A DNA stretch of 64,000 bases, taken from the NCBI GenBank assembly GCA_028284705.1, contig JANQRE010000004.1, forward strand, positions 248,001-312,000, written 5' to 3'. Under the pieces are notes generated by a model. The model searched no databases and was not told where the DNA came from. It worked only from the letters and a program-made list of their open reading frames with translations. This DNA comes from Paracoccaceae bacterium. Its GTDB lineage: Bacteria > Pseudomonadota > Alphaproteobacteria > Rhodobacterales > Rhodobacteraceae. Positions 1 to 10,124 of this stretch are shown here, piece by piece; position 1 is the stretch's first letter; each line of letters opens with the position of its first letter. The translations under genes were made by a program, and so were the position numbers.

Positions 1-56
1 GCGCGAGGCCGTCGTGTCGACCTCGCCCGCAATGTGATCAGGTCAATACAAGAAAA

Positions 57-680
57 TCAGTTTCTTGAGGGGAAGATCCCGATAGTTGCAATGCACCACC
101 GCATAGCAAGGTACGGGCTCTGGATATTGAACGCCGCTCCACCGCCTGTGTGCTGTATCATTGCCGGGTCCATTGTCCTGTTGGGTGGACCTTCGTGGTA
201 GATATTCAATTTTGTATTATCTTGATAATAGGGAACTGCCAGAAAATCTGTTCCCGGGCCGTGCTTATCAGCGGTCGCATTGGTTGAATTGACGATGTGG
301 TTGTGGCTCGGCATTTCGTTGACCGCCATAGTGTGCGTTTGAGCACCCCCGCGCTCTCCGAGATTTCGGGTCTGAAGGCCGGGGCCGCTACCGAAGTGGA
401 TTGGCGCACGCCCTCGCAGGTCCGGCAAACCGAATGTCGTGCGGCCATCGCCGCCGTATATCGTTCCGAGCAGCGAAAACAGGGCTGAATTTTGCGCAAT
501 CGAGAGCAGCTGGCCGTCCGCAGCGGACCATCCTCGTGGACAGAAGTTGTAGGGTACCAGTATCATTTGTCCCAGATACTGGTCGTTCGCTTGAGCAGGG
601 GCTTGGCTGGGTGACAATAGTGCGCCGATTGCGACCGACGCCGCAAGTGCAACTGCGCTAACAGATTTTAAAAGGTTCAT
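57..680 (-). CDS. secreted phage tail collar-domain protein
   Basis: A 207-residue protein with an apparent Sec signal peptide (hydrophobic residues about 8-22, probable Ala-x-Ala cleavage near residue 31). Residues 35-95 match the phage tail collar (MdpB/microcystin-dependent protein) domain: YLGQM...CPRGW, then GDGRTTFGLPDLRGR. A histidine-containing segment (MPSHNH) follows, as is usual in the family. The start has a good ribosome site (GGGAG) just upstream. There are no other phage genes nearby, and many bacteria carry such proteins alone. The function is unknown; an extracellular fibre-like or adhesive role is inference. Confidence 0.8.
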   Translation of the reverse strand: MNLLKSVSAVALAASVAIGALLSPSQAPAQANDQYLGQMILVPYNFCPRGWSAADGQLLSIAQNSALFSLLGTIYGGDGRTTFGLPDLRGRAPIHFGSGPGLQTRNLGERGGAQTHTMAVNEMPSHNHIVNSTNATADKHGPGTDFLAVPYYQDNTKLNIYHEGPPNRTMDPAMIQHTGGGAAFNIQSPYLAMRWCIATIGIFPSRN

Positions 681-1028
681 GACGACTCCCTTGACGTTGA
701 GCTTGCCGCGGAATTGCGACTGAAATCAGGGAGTAAGCTCTTGGCGCAAGTCGCATCCAGGCACTAGCAAGACAAGCACAGAAAACCTCTTTCTCCCCCC
801 AAGTTTATGGAAACGGACCGTTTGACGGTAAGTCAACACCTAATTGGGGAATTTTCAGTTGAGGATTGTTTACATGCCGTTTCCTTTGAACGGTCATAAC
901 GAACTGGAAAGGCGAGAAAAATTCTCGAGTAGGGGTCCAATTTCTGTCACCTTCCACATCCGCGCCTAGAAGCATCGTTGAAACCCAGAGCGACTTAGGC
1001 CACATCTTGTGCAATCAAGAGGGGACAG
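681..1028. other. intergenic region between divergent genes
   Basis: About 350 bases separate the collar-domain gene from the AI-2E transporter gene. The stretch looks AT-richer than its surroundings. It holds a small dyad (ACCGT-TTG-ACGGT, 817-829) and the ribosome sites of both flanking genes (GGGAG for the left gene, AGAGGGGA for the right gene). I see no convincing sigma-70 promoter and no small gene. Confidence 0.5.
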
Positions 1029-2090
1029 ATGGCGCTTCCGGTTCGAGATCAGGTGAAATATTGGAGCATCGCCACGGCGGTGCTCGTCGCGGCGCTCTGG
1101 TTTCTGGGGGATGTGCTGCTGCCATTCATCGTCGGCGGCGCGATTGCCTATATGATGGATCCCATTGCGGACCGTTTGGAGCGGATGGGCCTCTCGCGGG
1201 TGCTGGCCACGACCACGATTTCGCTGATCGCGCTCCTGATTTTTGTACTCATGGCGGTGCTGATCATCCCGATGGTGGTGGAACAAACCATAGCGCTCTT
1301 CAAATTCGCACCTGACCTTATCCAACGATTACAAGCGTTTCTGGCCGAGCGGTTCCCGTCGATCGCCGATGAAGGCTCCACGCTTCGTCAGTCTCTGGCC
1401 TCTATAGGAGCGACGATCCAATCCCGTGGAGCCGAGCTGGTGCAAAGCGTGTTCTCCTCTGCGCTGGGGGTCGTGAATGCGGTGGTCTTTATTGTCGTGG
1501 TGCCGGTCGTGGCTTTCTACCTGCTCCTCGATTGGGACCATATGGTCGCCCGGATCGATGCGCTTTTGCCCCGCGACCATGCCCCGCAAATCCGCGCCAT
1601 CGCGTCAGAGATTGACCAAACGCTCGCCAGCTTCGTGCGCGGCCAACTGACCGTCTGCGCGATCCTCGGCACTTTTTACGCTGTGGGCCTCGCGATTGTT
1701 GGCCTGCAGTTCGGCCTTGTGGTCGGAGTGATCGCCGGGCTCATCTCCTTCATCCCGTATGTCGGTGCGTTGGTCGGCGGGGCGCTCGCCATCGGTCTGG
1801 CGCTCTTCCAGTTCTGGTCCGATCCAATCTGGATCGCCGCTGTCGCAGCGATTTTCGCGGCGGGACAGTTCCTCGAAGGCAATATCCTGACGCCAAAACT
1901 CGTCGGCGAAAGCGTTGGCCTGCATCCGGTCTGGCTGCTTCTGGCGCTTTCCGCCTTTGGTACGCTTTTTGGGTTCGTCGGCATGCTGGTGGCTGTCCCG
2001 GTCGCTGCGGCGCTCGGCGTCATCGCACGGTTCGCGGTCGGTCAATATCAGGGCAGCCGCCTTTATCGCGGATTGCACAAAGACGACTGA
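1029..2090 (+). CDS. AI-2E family transporter (PerM/TqsA-like)
   Basis: A polytopic membrane protein of 353 residues. Hydrophobic segments lie at about 15-60, 65-90, 155-180 and then repeatedly from 205 to 340, with the soluble loop near residues 95-150 typical of the AI-2E exporter family (PF01594). Family members are proposed exporters of the AI-2 autoinducer or Na+/H+ antiporters; the substrate here is unknown. AGAGGGGA precedes the ATG. The stop overlaps the ATG of the next gene by one base, so it is translationally coupled to hdaA, an order I recall as common in Rhodobacterales. Confidence 0.85.
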   Translation: MALPVRDQVKYWSIATAVLVAALWFLGDVLLPFIVGGAIAYMMDPIADRLERMGLSRVLATTTISLIALLIFVLMAVLIIPMVVEQTIALFKFAPDLIQRLQAFLAERFPSIADEGSTLRQSLASIGATIQSRGAELVQSVFSSALGVVNAVVFIVVVPVVAFYLLLDWDHMVARIDALLPRDHAPQIRAIASEIDQTLASFVRGQLTVCAILGTFYAVGLAIVGLQFGLVVGVIAGLISFIPYVGALVGGALAIGLALFQFWSDPIWIAAVAAIFAAGQFLEGNILTPKLVGESVGLHPVWLLLALSAFGTLFGFVGMLVAVPVAAALGVIARFAVGQYQGSRLYRGLHKDD

Positions 2091-2782
2091 TGCCCGAGCA
2101 ACTGCCCCTGCCATTGCCCACCAAACCGGCTTTGGGCCGCGAGGACTTTTTTGTGTCCGATGCCAACAGTTTAGCAGTCGAAGCTCTTGTCGACCCAGGC
2201 GCCTGGCCGCTTGGCAAAATGGTGCTTTTGGGCCCGACCGGTGCGGGCAAGACCCATCTCGCCCATGTTTGGGCCAGCGACCAGCAGGCGAAGATTGTCG
2301 CCGCGTCGGATCTGAGGGAAGCGGATGCCGATGCCCTGGCCACAGCCGCGCTCGCTGTTGAAGACCTCCCGGACCTCGCAGGGCAGGACACGGCGCAACG
2401 GGCGCTCTTCCACATCCACAACCTGATGGCCGAACGTGGCCATCCACTCCTGCTGACCTCAACAACGGCCCCTAACCATCTGAATCTGGAGCTGAAAGAC
2501 CTGCAAAGTCGCCTTGCCGGAACGTCTGTCATTGAGATCGCCCCGCCTGACGACATGCTCCTGCGCGTGATCCTGATGAAGCTTTTCGAGGATCGTCAGA
2601 TCAATCCCGACCCAAGCCTCTTTGATTATGTGCTTCCACGCCTGCCACGCTCCTTCGCCGCCGCCCGCGCCTTTGTGGAGCAGATGGACAAGCGTGCCCT
2701 GGCGGAAGATCGCGCCATCGGGCCACGTCTGGCGGGTGAAGTTCTCAGCACAAGTCTGGAAAATCCCGATGAAAATCTTTAG
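2090..2782 (+). CDS. hdaA: DnaA-related regulatory protein HdaA
   Basis: A 230-residue AAA+ protein homologous to the ATPase part of DnaA but lacking its DNA-binding domain. In the family it promotes hydrolysis of DnaA-ATP together with the sliding clamp and so limits re-initiation of replication. The N-terminus carries QLPLPL at residues 4-9, which matches the clamp-binding motif of Hda. Walker A is GPTGAGKTH (48-56) and a Walker B-like strand ends in VEDLPD (90-95). It overlaps the preceding gene by one base and ends 9 bases before ppk1. Confidence 0.85.
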   Translation: MPEQLPLPLPTKPALGREDFFVSDANSLAVEALVDPGAWPLGKMVLLGPTGAGKTHLAHVWASDQQAKIVAASDLREADADALATAALAVEDLPDLAGQDTAQRALFHIHNLMAERGHPLLLTSTTAPNHLNLELKDLQSRLAGTSVIEIAPPDDMLLRVILMKLFEDRQINPDPSLFDYVLPRLPRSFAAARAFVEQMDKRALAEDRAIGPRLAGEVLSTSLENPDENL

Positions 2783-2791
2783 ATTGTCGCG

Positions 2792-4999
2792 ATGACGTTA
2801 CAATCAGAGATCAAGACGTCGGGCATGAACCGGGCCGATTTCCTGTCTTCCGATTTCCCGGAACCCATCGAGCTGGAGGATTTTGATCCCAAAAGCCCGG
2901 AGCGCTTTTTCAATCGCGAACTCAGCTGGTTGGCTTTCAACTGGCGCGTCTTGGAGGAGGCGCAGAACCCGCGTGTGCCGCTGATGGAGCGGGTCCGGTT
3001 CCTGGCGATCTCCGCCACCAATCTGGACGAGTTTTACACCGTGCGCGTCGCGGGCCTGCGGGAGCTGGCCAATGCCGGTAACACCACGCCTTCGACCGAT
3101 GGGCGCACGCCTGCCGAACAGCTTGTGCTGATTGATGCCGATGCGCGCGCGCTGATCGCCCATCAGGATGTGGTCTGGCGCGAGTTAACGGCGGAGATCG
3201 AGAAAGCCGGCATCTCACTTCTGGACCGCAAAACGCTGACGAAAGCGGATCGTGCCTATCTCGACGGCTATTTCATGTCGAACGTCTTTCCGGTGCTCTC
3301 ACCCTTGGCAATTGATCCGGCACACCCGTTCCCCTTCCTGCCCAATGCGGGCTTTGCGCTGATCCTTGAGTTGAGCCGTAAGCGCGACAAACGCCCGCTG
3401 CAGGCGCTGCTGCCGATCCCGGCGCAGATCAACCGTTTCATCAATTTGCCCTGCGAAAGTGGGGAGCAGCGCTACCTGCCGCTCGAAGAGCTGCTGCTGA
3501 TGAAGATCGAGGACCTGTTTCCGGGCTATGAGATTTCCGAACATGCAGGCTTCCGCGTGTTGCGCGATAGCGATCTGGAGGTTGAGGACGAGGCGGAAGA
3601 CCTCGTGCGCGAGTTTGAAGTCGCTTTGAAACGCCGCCGCCGCGGCGAGGTGGTGCGGCTGAAGCTCTCCGCGGGGGTCTCAGTGCATTTGCGCGATCTG
3701 GTGATGAAAAGCCTCGAAGTGACCAATGCCGATGTCATTGAGGTCGAGGGCATGATCGGTCTCGCTGATTTGGGCGAATTGGTGAAAGCAGCGCGTTACG
3801 ATCTGCTCTGGCCGCAATTCACCCCGCGCGTACCCGAGCGTGTGACGGACCACGAAGGCGATATGTTCGCCGCGATCCGCCAGAAGGATATGCTGCTGCA
3901 TCACCCGTATGAAACCTTCGACATGGTGATCCGCTTCCTCGCGCAAGCGGCGCGCGACCCGGATGTGGTGGCGATCAAGCAGACGCTTTACCGCACCTCG
4001 AACGAGAGCCCGATTGTGGATGCGCTCTGCGAAGCGGCCGAGAATGGCAAATCGGTGACCGCTCTGGTGGAGTTGAAAGCCCGCTTCGACGAGGCCGCCA
4101 ATATCCGCCAGTCGCGCAAACTGGAGCGGGCCGGGGCGCATGTGGTCTATGGCTTCATCAACTACAAGACACATGCAAAGATCAGCACGGTGGTGCGCCG
4201 CGAAGGCAATGAGCTGGTGACCTACACTCATTACGGCACCGGCAATTACCACCCCATAACCGCCCGTATTTACACCGATCTCAGCCTCTTCACCTGCGAT
4301 CCGGCTCTGGGCCGCGATGCGACGAAAGTCTTCAATTATGTCGGTGGATATGCCCAGCCCGATACGCTGGAAAACCTGCATATCTCGCCGGTGAATATGA
4401 AATCACACCTCATCGAGAGCATTCAGGCGGAAGCAGAACATGCCCGTGCGGGCAAACCGGCAGAGATCTGGGCGAAGATGAACTCGCTCATTGAATCGGA
4501 TGTGATCGACGCGCTTTACGAAGCCAGCCAGGCAGGCGTGAAGATCAGCCTCGTTCTGCGCGGCATCTGCGGCATTCGCCCGGGCGTGAAGGGTCTGAGC
4601 GAGAACATACGCGTGAAATCCGTTGTGGGTCGGTTCCTGGAACATTCCCGCATCGTCTGTTTCGGCAATGGCAAGGGTCTGCCCTCGAAGAAAGCGCGGG
4701 TTTACATGTCCTCGGCCGACTGGATGGGCCGCAACCTGAACCGCAGGGTGGAGACGCTGGTGGAGATCACCAACAAGACCGTGCAGGCGCAGGTGATGAG
4801 CCAGATCATGGCCGCCAACCTCGCCGATACCGCGCAGAGCTGGGTTCTCGACGGTGCCGGCCAGTTCCACCGCCTGCCGGTTGCAGAAGGCACGCAAGCC
4901 TTTAACTGCCATCGGTTTTTCATGGAGAACCCGTCTCTCTCGGGTCGCGGTTCGGCAGGGGCCGGGGACGTGCCTGAACTCACCCACACGCGCGACTAG
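2792..4999 (+). CDS. ppk1: polyphosphate kinase 1
   Basis: A 735-residue Ppk1, which reversibly builds inorganic polyphosphate from ATP at the membrane. The N-terminal domain begins around FFNRELSWLAFNWRV (residues 37-51). The catalytic PLD-like half contains the autophosphorylated His in YKTHAKIS (His461), followed by HYGTGNYHP and the C-terminal SSADWMGRNLNRRVE block. All are intact. A second in-frame ATG at 2825 is a possible start. The neighbour ppx encodes the polyphosphate-degrading partner, so this is a polyphosphate turnover module. Confidence 0.95.
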   Translation: MTLQSEIKTSGMNRADFLSSDFPEPIELEDFDPKSPERFFNRELSWLAFNWRVLEEAQNPRVPLMERVRFLAISATNLDEFYTVRVAGLRELANAGNTTPSTDGRTPAEQLVLIDADARALIAHQDVVWRELTAEIEKAGISLLDRKTLTKADRAYLDGYFMSNVFPVLSPLAIDPAHPFPFLPNAGFALILELSRKRDKRPLQALLPIPAQINRFINLPCESGEQRYLPLEELLLMKIEDLFPGYEISEHAGFRVLRDSDLEVEDEAEDLVREFEVALKRRRRGEVVRLKLSAGVSVHLRDLVMKSLEVTNADVIEVEGMIGLADLGELVKAARYDLLWPQFTPRVPERVTDHEGDMFAAIRQKDMLLHHPYETFDMVIRFLAQAARDPDVVAIKQTLYRTSNESPIVDALCEAAENGKSVTALVELKARFDEAANIRQSRKLERAGAHVVYGFINYKTHAKISTVVRREGNELVTYTHYGTGNYHPITARIYTDLSLFTCDPALGRDATKVFNYVGGYAQPDTLENLHISPVNMKSHLIESIQAEAEHARAGKPAEIWAKMNSLIESDVIDALYEASQAGVKISLVLRGICGIRPGVKGLSENIRVKSVVGRFLEHSRIVCFGNGKGLPSKKARVYMSSADWMGRNLNRRVETLVEITNKTVQAQVMSQIMAANLADTAQSWVLDGAGQFHRLPVAEGTQAFNCHRFFMENPSLSGRGSAGAGDVPELTHTRD

Positions 5000-5168
5000 G
5001 GCGAGGGCGCAAAGCTGCTTCGAACTCGCGTGGGGAAGGCCGTTCGAGCGGCCTTTGCCCGCGCTGGCCACAAACCGGTCTGCGCCATCACAGCACCATT
5101 GACGAAACACCCCCCGCCAAGCCATTGTTTCGCCGACAAAAGCCCTGGGGAGGCCGCGCATCGCATCC

Positions 5169-6707
5169 ATGGATGGCGCTTCTGACAATCTGCCAGAAGA
5201 TCACGGACCCTTCGGGCGTCCGCTTTTTGACGATCCCAAAGCCAAGGCGCTCAAGCGCGTCGGCGCGATTGACGTGGGCTCGAACTCGGTGCGGATGGTT
5301 GTCTTTGATGGCGCGGCGCGTTCGCCCGCCTATTTCTACAACGAGAAGATCATGGCGGGTCTCGGGCGTGGTCTGTCAGAGACAGGTCGGCTGCACGCGG
5401 AAGGGCGGGAGCGGGCTTTGAATGCCCTGAAACGCTTCGCACTTTTGGTGAAAGCGCTGAACGTCTCGCCGGTCACGACCGTGGCCACCGCCGCGGTGCG
5501 CGATGCCGAGGATGGGCCGGAGTTTTGCGATCAGGTCCGGCAGGAGACCGGGTTGAAACTCTGGGTCGCCTCGGGCCTCGAAGAGGCGCGGCTCTCCGCC
5601 CAAGGCGTGTTCCTCGGCTGGCCCACGGCGCGTGGGCTGATGTGCGACATCGGAGGCTCGTCCCTGGAGCTTGCCGAGCTTGGTGACGGCACGGTCGGGC
5701 GACGCGTCAGTTCGCAACTGGGGCCTCTGAAACTGGCCGAGATTAAGGGCGGGCGGAAGGGCCGCAAGATCATCATCGATCAGACCGTGGGCGATCTGCG
5801 TGCACAGATCGATGGCGATTACGAGACGATTTTTCTGGTCGGCGGCTCCTGGCGCGCGATTGCGCGGCTCGATATGGAGCGGCGCGGCTACCCGCTGAAA
5901 GTGCTGCATGAGTACCGCATGACCTCGAAATCGATCCTTTCGACCGTGAAATGGATCCGCGGCAAATCGGTGGATGAGCTGCGCAGTATCACCGGCAATT
6001 CCGAGGCGCGGATGATGCTGGTGCCCATTGCGGCGGAGGTTCTGAAATCGCTTGTCCAGCAATTCCGGCCGAAATCCGTTGCGGTGTCGAGCTACGGCAT
6101 CCGCGAGGGGCTGCTCTATGAGCAGATGCCATTTGAATTGAAACGCCGCGATCCGCTGATCGAGGCCTGTCGCTGGAACGAGGCGCAAAATGCGCGGCTG
6201 CCGGGCTTTGGCAAATCGCTCTTTGATTTTATCCAGCCGCTCTTCCCGAAAGCCTCACCGGAATTGAAACGCCTAGCCAAGGCTGCCTGCCTTTTGCATG
6301 ACGTGACCTGGCGGGCGCATCCCGATTACCGGGCCGAAGTGTGTTTCGACAATGCCACCCGCGCCAATCTGGGCGGGCTCGATCACAATGGCCGTATCTT
6401 CCTCGGGGTTGCCCTGCTGCACCGCTATAAGAACAGCCGCAGCGGAACGCGGTTTGACGATTATTACGAGATGCTCGATGCCCGGGCGCTGCAACAGGCG
6501 GAAATCCTTGGCAAAGCGATGCGGTTTGGAGCGATGCTTTCGGCGGAGCGGTCCGAGTTGATGGGCGCGTTGAAATGGCGCCCGAAGAAGAAACATCTGG
6601 AATTGCGTCTCAATGCGGCAACGCGGGATTTGTTTGGTGAGGTGGCCGAAGCGCGTTTCCTGTCGCTCGCCGATGCTATGGGGGCAACGGTCGAGGTGAT
6701 CCAGTAG
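5169..6707 (+). CDS. ppx: Ppx/GppA family phosphatase (exopolyphosphatase)
   Basis: A 512-residue ASKHA-fold phosphatase. The phosphate-1 loop AIDVGSNSVRMVVFDG lies at residues 33-48 and the second loop CDIGGSSLELAE near residue 160. The C-terminal half (about 330-510) contains an HD-like helical region (LLHDVTWRAHPDYR). Known members split terminal phosphates from polyphosphate and/or hydrolyse pppGpp; which activity dominates cannot be decided from sequence. It lies 169 bases after ppk1 in the same direction, with no terminator seen between. Confidence 0.9.
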   Translation: MDGASDNLPEDHGPFGRPLFDDPKAKALKRVGAIDVGSNSVRMVVFDGAARSPAYFYNEKIMAGLGRGLSETGRLHAEGRERALNALKRFALLVKALNVSPVTTVATAAVRDAEDGPEFCDQVRQETGLKLWVASGLEEARLSAQGVFLGWPTARGLMCDIGGSSLELAELGDGTVGRRVSSQLGPLKLAEIKGGRKGRKIIIDQTVGDLRAQIDGDYETIFLVGGSWRAIARLDMERRGYPLKVLHEYRMTSKSILSTVKWIRGKSVDELRSITGNSEARMMLVPIAAEVLKSLVQQFRPKSVAVSSYGIREGLLYEQMPFELKRRDPLIEACRWNEAQNARLPGFGKSLFDFIQPLFPKASPELKRLAKAACLLHDVTWRAHPDYRAEVCFDNATRANLGGLDHNGRIFLGVALLHRYKNSRSGTRFDDYYEMLDARALQQAEILGKAMRFGAMLSAERSELMGALKWRPKKKHLELRLNAATRDLFGEVAEARFLSLADAMGATVEVIQ

Positions 6708-6719
6708 GCGCTTCCGCCC

Positions 6720-6740
6720 GGCGGTCCATCCTAGACCGCC
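6720..6740. terminator. stem-loop between convergent genes
   Basis: A perfect 7-bp stem GGCGGTC/GACCGCC with a 7-base loop lies between the end of ppx and the end of the convergent gene at 6763. There is no T-run, so it may act as a weak or Rho-assisted bidirectional terminator. Confidence 0.4.
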
Positions 6741-6762
6741 AGCACACTGCGGTCAGAGCAAG

Positions 6763-7173
6763 TTAATCCTTGCTACCTTTCAGCAGCCGATCCGCCTTTT
6801 TGCGCACCAGCACTGAGCGCAGATCATGCATCGCCAGAAGCAGCCCATCGGTGACCTCTTCCAACTGCTCATCCTCGGCCCGCGTCTGTGCCCAATGGGT
6901 GGTGAGGTTCAGGTAGTCGACGGCGCGATAGATGTCATCGATATCACGCACCGCAAGTACGGCGCGGCGCTCTTCCATCCAATCCTCGATCACCTCCAGT
7001 TCTTCGGGTGAGAGCTCGCGATCCCCATGCTGCCTGATCTGGCCATTGCGGATATTCACCACCGCAATCTCTTCCATATCGATGCGCCGCTGTCGGTTTT
7101 CGGTATCCACACGAAACACCGTGGCGCCATTTTCGCGCACGCGGAAATAGAACTCTGGAAGTTCGCCTGCCAT
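6763..7173 (-). CDS. conserved hypothetical protein
   Basis: A 136-residue soluble, acidic protein without signal peptide or membrane segment. The N-terminal 45 residues look like beta strands (YFRVRENGATVFRV). The rest is predicted helical, with two acidic helices (LSPEELEVIEDWMEERRA) and a basic C-terminus (VRKKADRLLK). I recognise no domain; comparable proteins occur widely in Rhodobacteraceae. It stands alone, convergent with ppx. Confidence 0.7.
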   Translation of the reverse strand: MAGELPEFYFRVRENGATVFRVDTENRQRRIDMEEIAVVNIRNGQIRQHGDRELSPEELEVIEDWMEERRAVLAVRDIDDIYRAVDYLNLTTHWAQTRAEDEQLEEVTDGLLLAMHDLRSVLVRKKADRLLKGSKD

Positions 7174-7258
7174 ATCGACTGTCCCGGCCTGTTATCGGCC
7201 CCTTATACGTTCGGAAGACGCTAGCACAAAGCCCGTGCCAGCGCGAAGGGAGAAATCC

Positions 7259-7957
7259 TCACTTTTTCACCGCAAGCCGTTGCAAGCGCAACATCCGCTC
7301 AGCTTTGCCCTTCACCATCCAGGAGAAAGAGAAGGCCCAGACCGCGATGCTCTCCACCCACAGGACGAGGTTGTAGTCGATCACCAGACGCTGCGGTAAG
7401 GCAGGGCCCATGACCTTGAACCATGATGCCACGAATGTGGCGATGGTCATCAGGATCACCGTCCAGCCGCAGATGATATATATGCGGCGGCGCACCGGAT
7501 TGGCACCGCGGGTGAATTTCACCAGACAGATATAGGCCAGCGATAACAGAAAAACGAAGGCCGAGACGTAATGCAGAACAGCCGTCGGGTAGAGCCCGAA
7601 CATCACATGCCAGGGGCTTGAGACCAGTTGCGCCGGGTTCTCATTTGGGAACAGCGCGACGCCGAAGGCCGCCACTCCGGCGATGGTGGTGATCCAGTCG
7701 TCCGAGAACAGCTCTTCGCGGGTTTTGGGATAGCCCTGATAGGAGAAGAGGAAAATGCCGATGGCGAATAGCACGCCGACGAAGATGTCGCGTTGGATGG
7801 TGTGGTAATAGTCCGACAGGCTGGGCTGTGGGGCTGTTTCAGCCAGCATACCGCCGAAAATCAGAAAGAACGGCAGGCAAAAGCCCAAAAGCCCGAGCGC
7901 GCGGCGCACCCGGTGATAGGACAAAACCAATTCACCATGTGACTTGAGATCAGCCAT
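7259..7957 (-). CDS. uncharacterised integral membrane protein
   Basis: About 232 residues with roughly six transmembrane segments (for example ALGLLGFCLPFFLIFGGM, DIFVGVLFAIGIFLFSYQG, AVLHYVSAFVFLLSLAYIC). The open frame extends upstream to 8023, but GGAAGG lies 3-6 bases before the paired ATG codons at 7960/7957, so I start at 7957. That removes a 22-residue hydrophilic leader and leaves MADLKSHGELV. The topology is loosely reminiscent of DUF998-type membrane proteins, but I do not assign a family. Function unknown. Confidence 0.7.
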   Translation of the reverse strand: MADLKSHGELVLSYHRVRRALGLLGFCLPFFLIFGGMLAETAPQPSLSDYYHTIQRDIFVGVLFAIGIFLFSYQGYPKTREELFSDDWITTIAGVAAFGVALFPNENPAQLVSSPWHVMFGLYPTAVLHYVSAFVFLLSLAYICLVKFTRGANPVRRRIYIICGWTVILMTIATFVASWFKVMGPALPQRLVIDYNLVLWVESIAVWAFSFSWMVKGKAERMLRLQRLAVKK

Positions 7958-8007
7958 CATATCCTTCCCAGCGTCGAAGAGTTTAGCGCCATGGCCGCCA
8001 TTGCCAA

Positions 8008-8053
8008 GCCCAGTTGCTTGCAACTGGGCCGGGTCGCTCGTCGCGCAAGCGAC
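8008..8053. terminator. two adjacent stem-loops downstream of aspC
   Basis: The first is a perfect inverted repeat, GCCCAGTTGC (8008-8017) and GCAACTGGGC (8020-8029), separated by TT. The second is GTCGCT/AGCGAC (8033-8038 and 8048-8053). They sit between the 3' end of aspC and the start of the membrane protein gene, both on the minus strand. No T-run follows, so factor-dependent termination or transcript 3'-end stabilisation is as likely as intrinsic termination. Confidence 0.5.
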
Positions 8054-8078
8054 GGCGAAACCCCCGTTCCCCGAGCGT

Positions 8079-9305
<1,227 letters not shown>

Positions 9306-9380
9306 CTATGCTGGCTCTCATACGAAGAGCGCGCGTCCCCCACAAGGCCCAGAGATCGGGTCCACTGCAGAGAGATTGAG

Positions 9381-9776
9381 ATGGAAGATTTTCAGGATCA
9401 CGACTATTTCGGCAATGAAAGTGCGACCTTTGGCGACCGTGTTTATGCCGCCCGCGAAGCAGTGGGTCTGGATCAGGCGGCTTTTGCCAAAAAGCTCGGC
9501 GTGAAGCTGAAAACAGTGCGTGCCTGGGAGGAGGACTTGGCTGAGCCGCGGGCGAACAAGCTGCAAATGATGGCCGGTCTCATGAATGTCTCCGTCATGT
9601 GGCTTCTGACCGGAGAAGGCGATGGTCTTAGCGGGCCGGTCGATGCCTCCGAAATCCCGGCGGATGTGAACGAAATCCTCATCGAAATGCGCCGCACCCG
9701 CGCCGAAAGCCAGCGTCTGACGGATCGCATGGGACTTCTGGAGAAACGCCTGGCCGAGGTCGTGCGCCTGGCATGA
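9381..9776 (+). CDS. XRE-family helix-turn-helix regulator
   Basis: 131 residues. A helix-turn-helix of the lambda-repressor/XRE type lies at about residues 15-70 (AAREAVGLDQAAFAKKLGVK, then LAEPRANKLQMMAGLMNVSV). The last 35 residues (EMRRTRAESQRLTDRMGLLE) form a likely coiled coil for dimerisation. The stop overlaps the start of sdhE by four bases (ATGA), so the two are co-translated. The target genes are unknown. Confidence 0.85.
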   Translation: MEDFQDHDYFGNESATFGDRVYAAREAVGLDQAAFAKKLGVKLKTVRAWEEDLAEPRANKLQMMAGLMNVSVMWLLTGEGDGLSGPVDASEIPADVNEILIEMRRTRAESQRLTDRMGLLEKRLAEVVRLA

Positions 9777-10033
9777 GCGAACGCCCCGAGCATCGCATAA
9801 AGCGCCTCGCGATGCGCTCGATGCGGCGTGGCATCAAGGAGATGGACCTGATTCTCGGTGGTTTCGCACCGAAAGGTCTGGCGCAGCTGTCAGCTGCCGA
9901 TCTCGATCTCTATGAGGCGCTTTTGGAGGAAAACGATCACGATCTCTACGCCTGGTGCAGCGACGCGGCGCCCCGGCCTGAAAAATATCGCGATTTGATC
10001 GAAAATATCATGAGAAATTCCAAACACTTATAG
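9773..10033 (+). CDS. sdhE: FAD assembly factor SdhE
   Basis: An 86-residue member of the SdhE/YgfY/Sdh5 family, which assists covalent attachment of FAD to the succinate dehydrogenase flavoprotein. The family signature RGIKEMD (R-G-x-x-E-M-D, residues 19-25) is intact, and the C-terminal LYAWCSDAAPRPEKY segment also fits. It overlaps the XRE regulator gene by four bases. No sdh genes lie in this window. Confidence 0.9.
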   Translation: MSERPEHRIKRLAMRSMRRGIKEMDLILGGFAPKGLAQLSAADLDLYEALLEENDHDLYAWCSDAAPRPEKYRDLIENIMRNSKHL

Positions 10034-10124
10034 AAGAATGCGATTTGCCCATTTGGGCTTAACCGAATGTTTGGATTTTACCGCCAGTTTCCGCTCAGAG
10101 CAGCTAAGGCGGAGACAATAAAAA

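Noticed and set aside
1-37. Possible C-terminus of a plus-strand gene (…STSPAM, stop at 35-37)
   Set aside because: Eleven codons give no recognisable sequence and no way to test the frame.
1605-2465. Long minus-strand frame opposite the AI-2E and hdaA genes
   Set aside because: Composition is that of an antisense shadow (Arg/Gly/Ala-rich), with no domain and no ribosome site; both plus-strand genes are clear.
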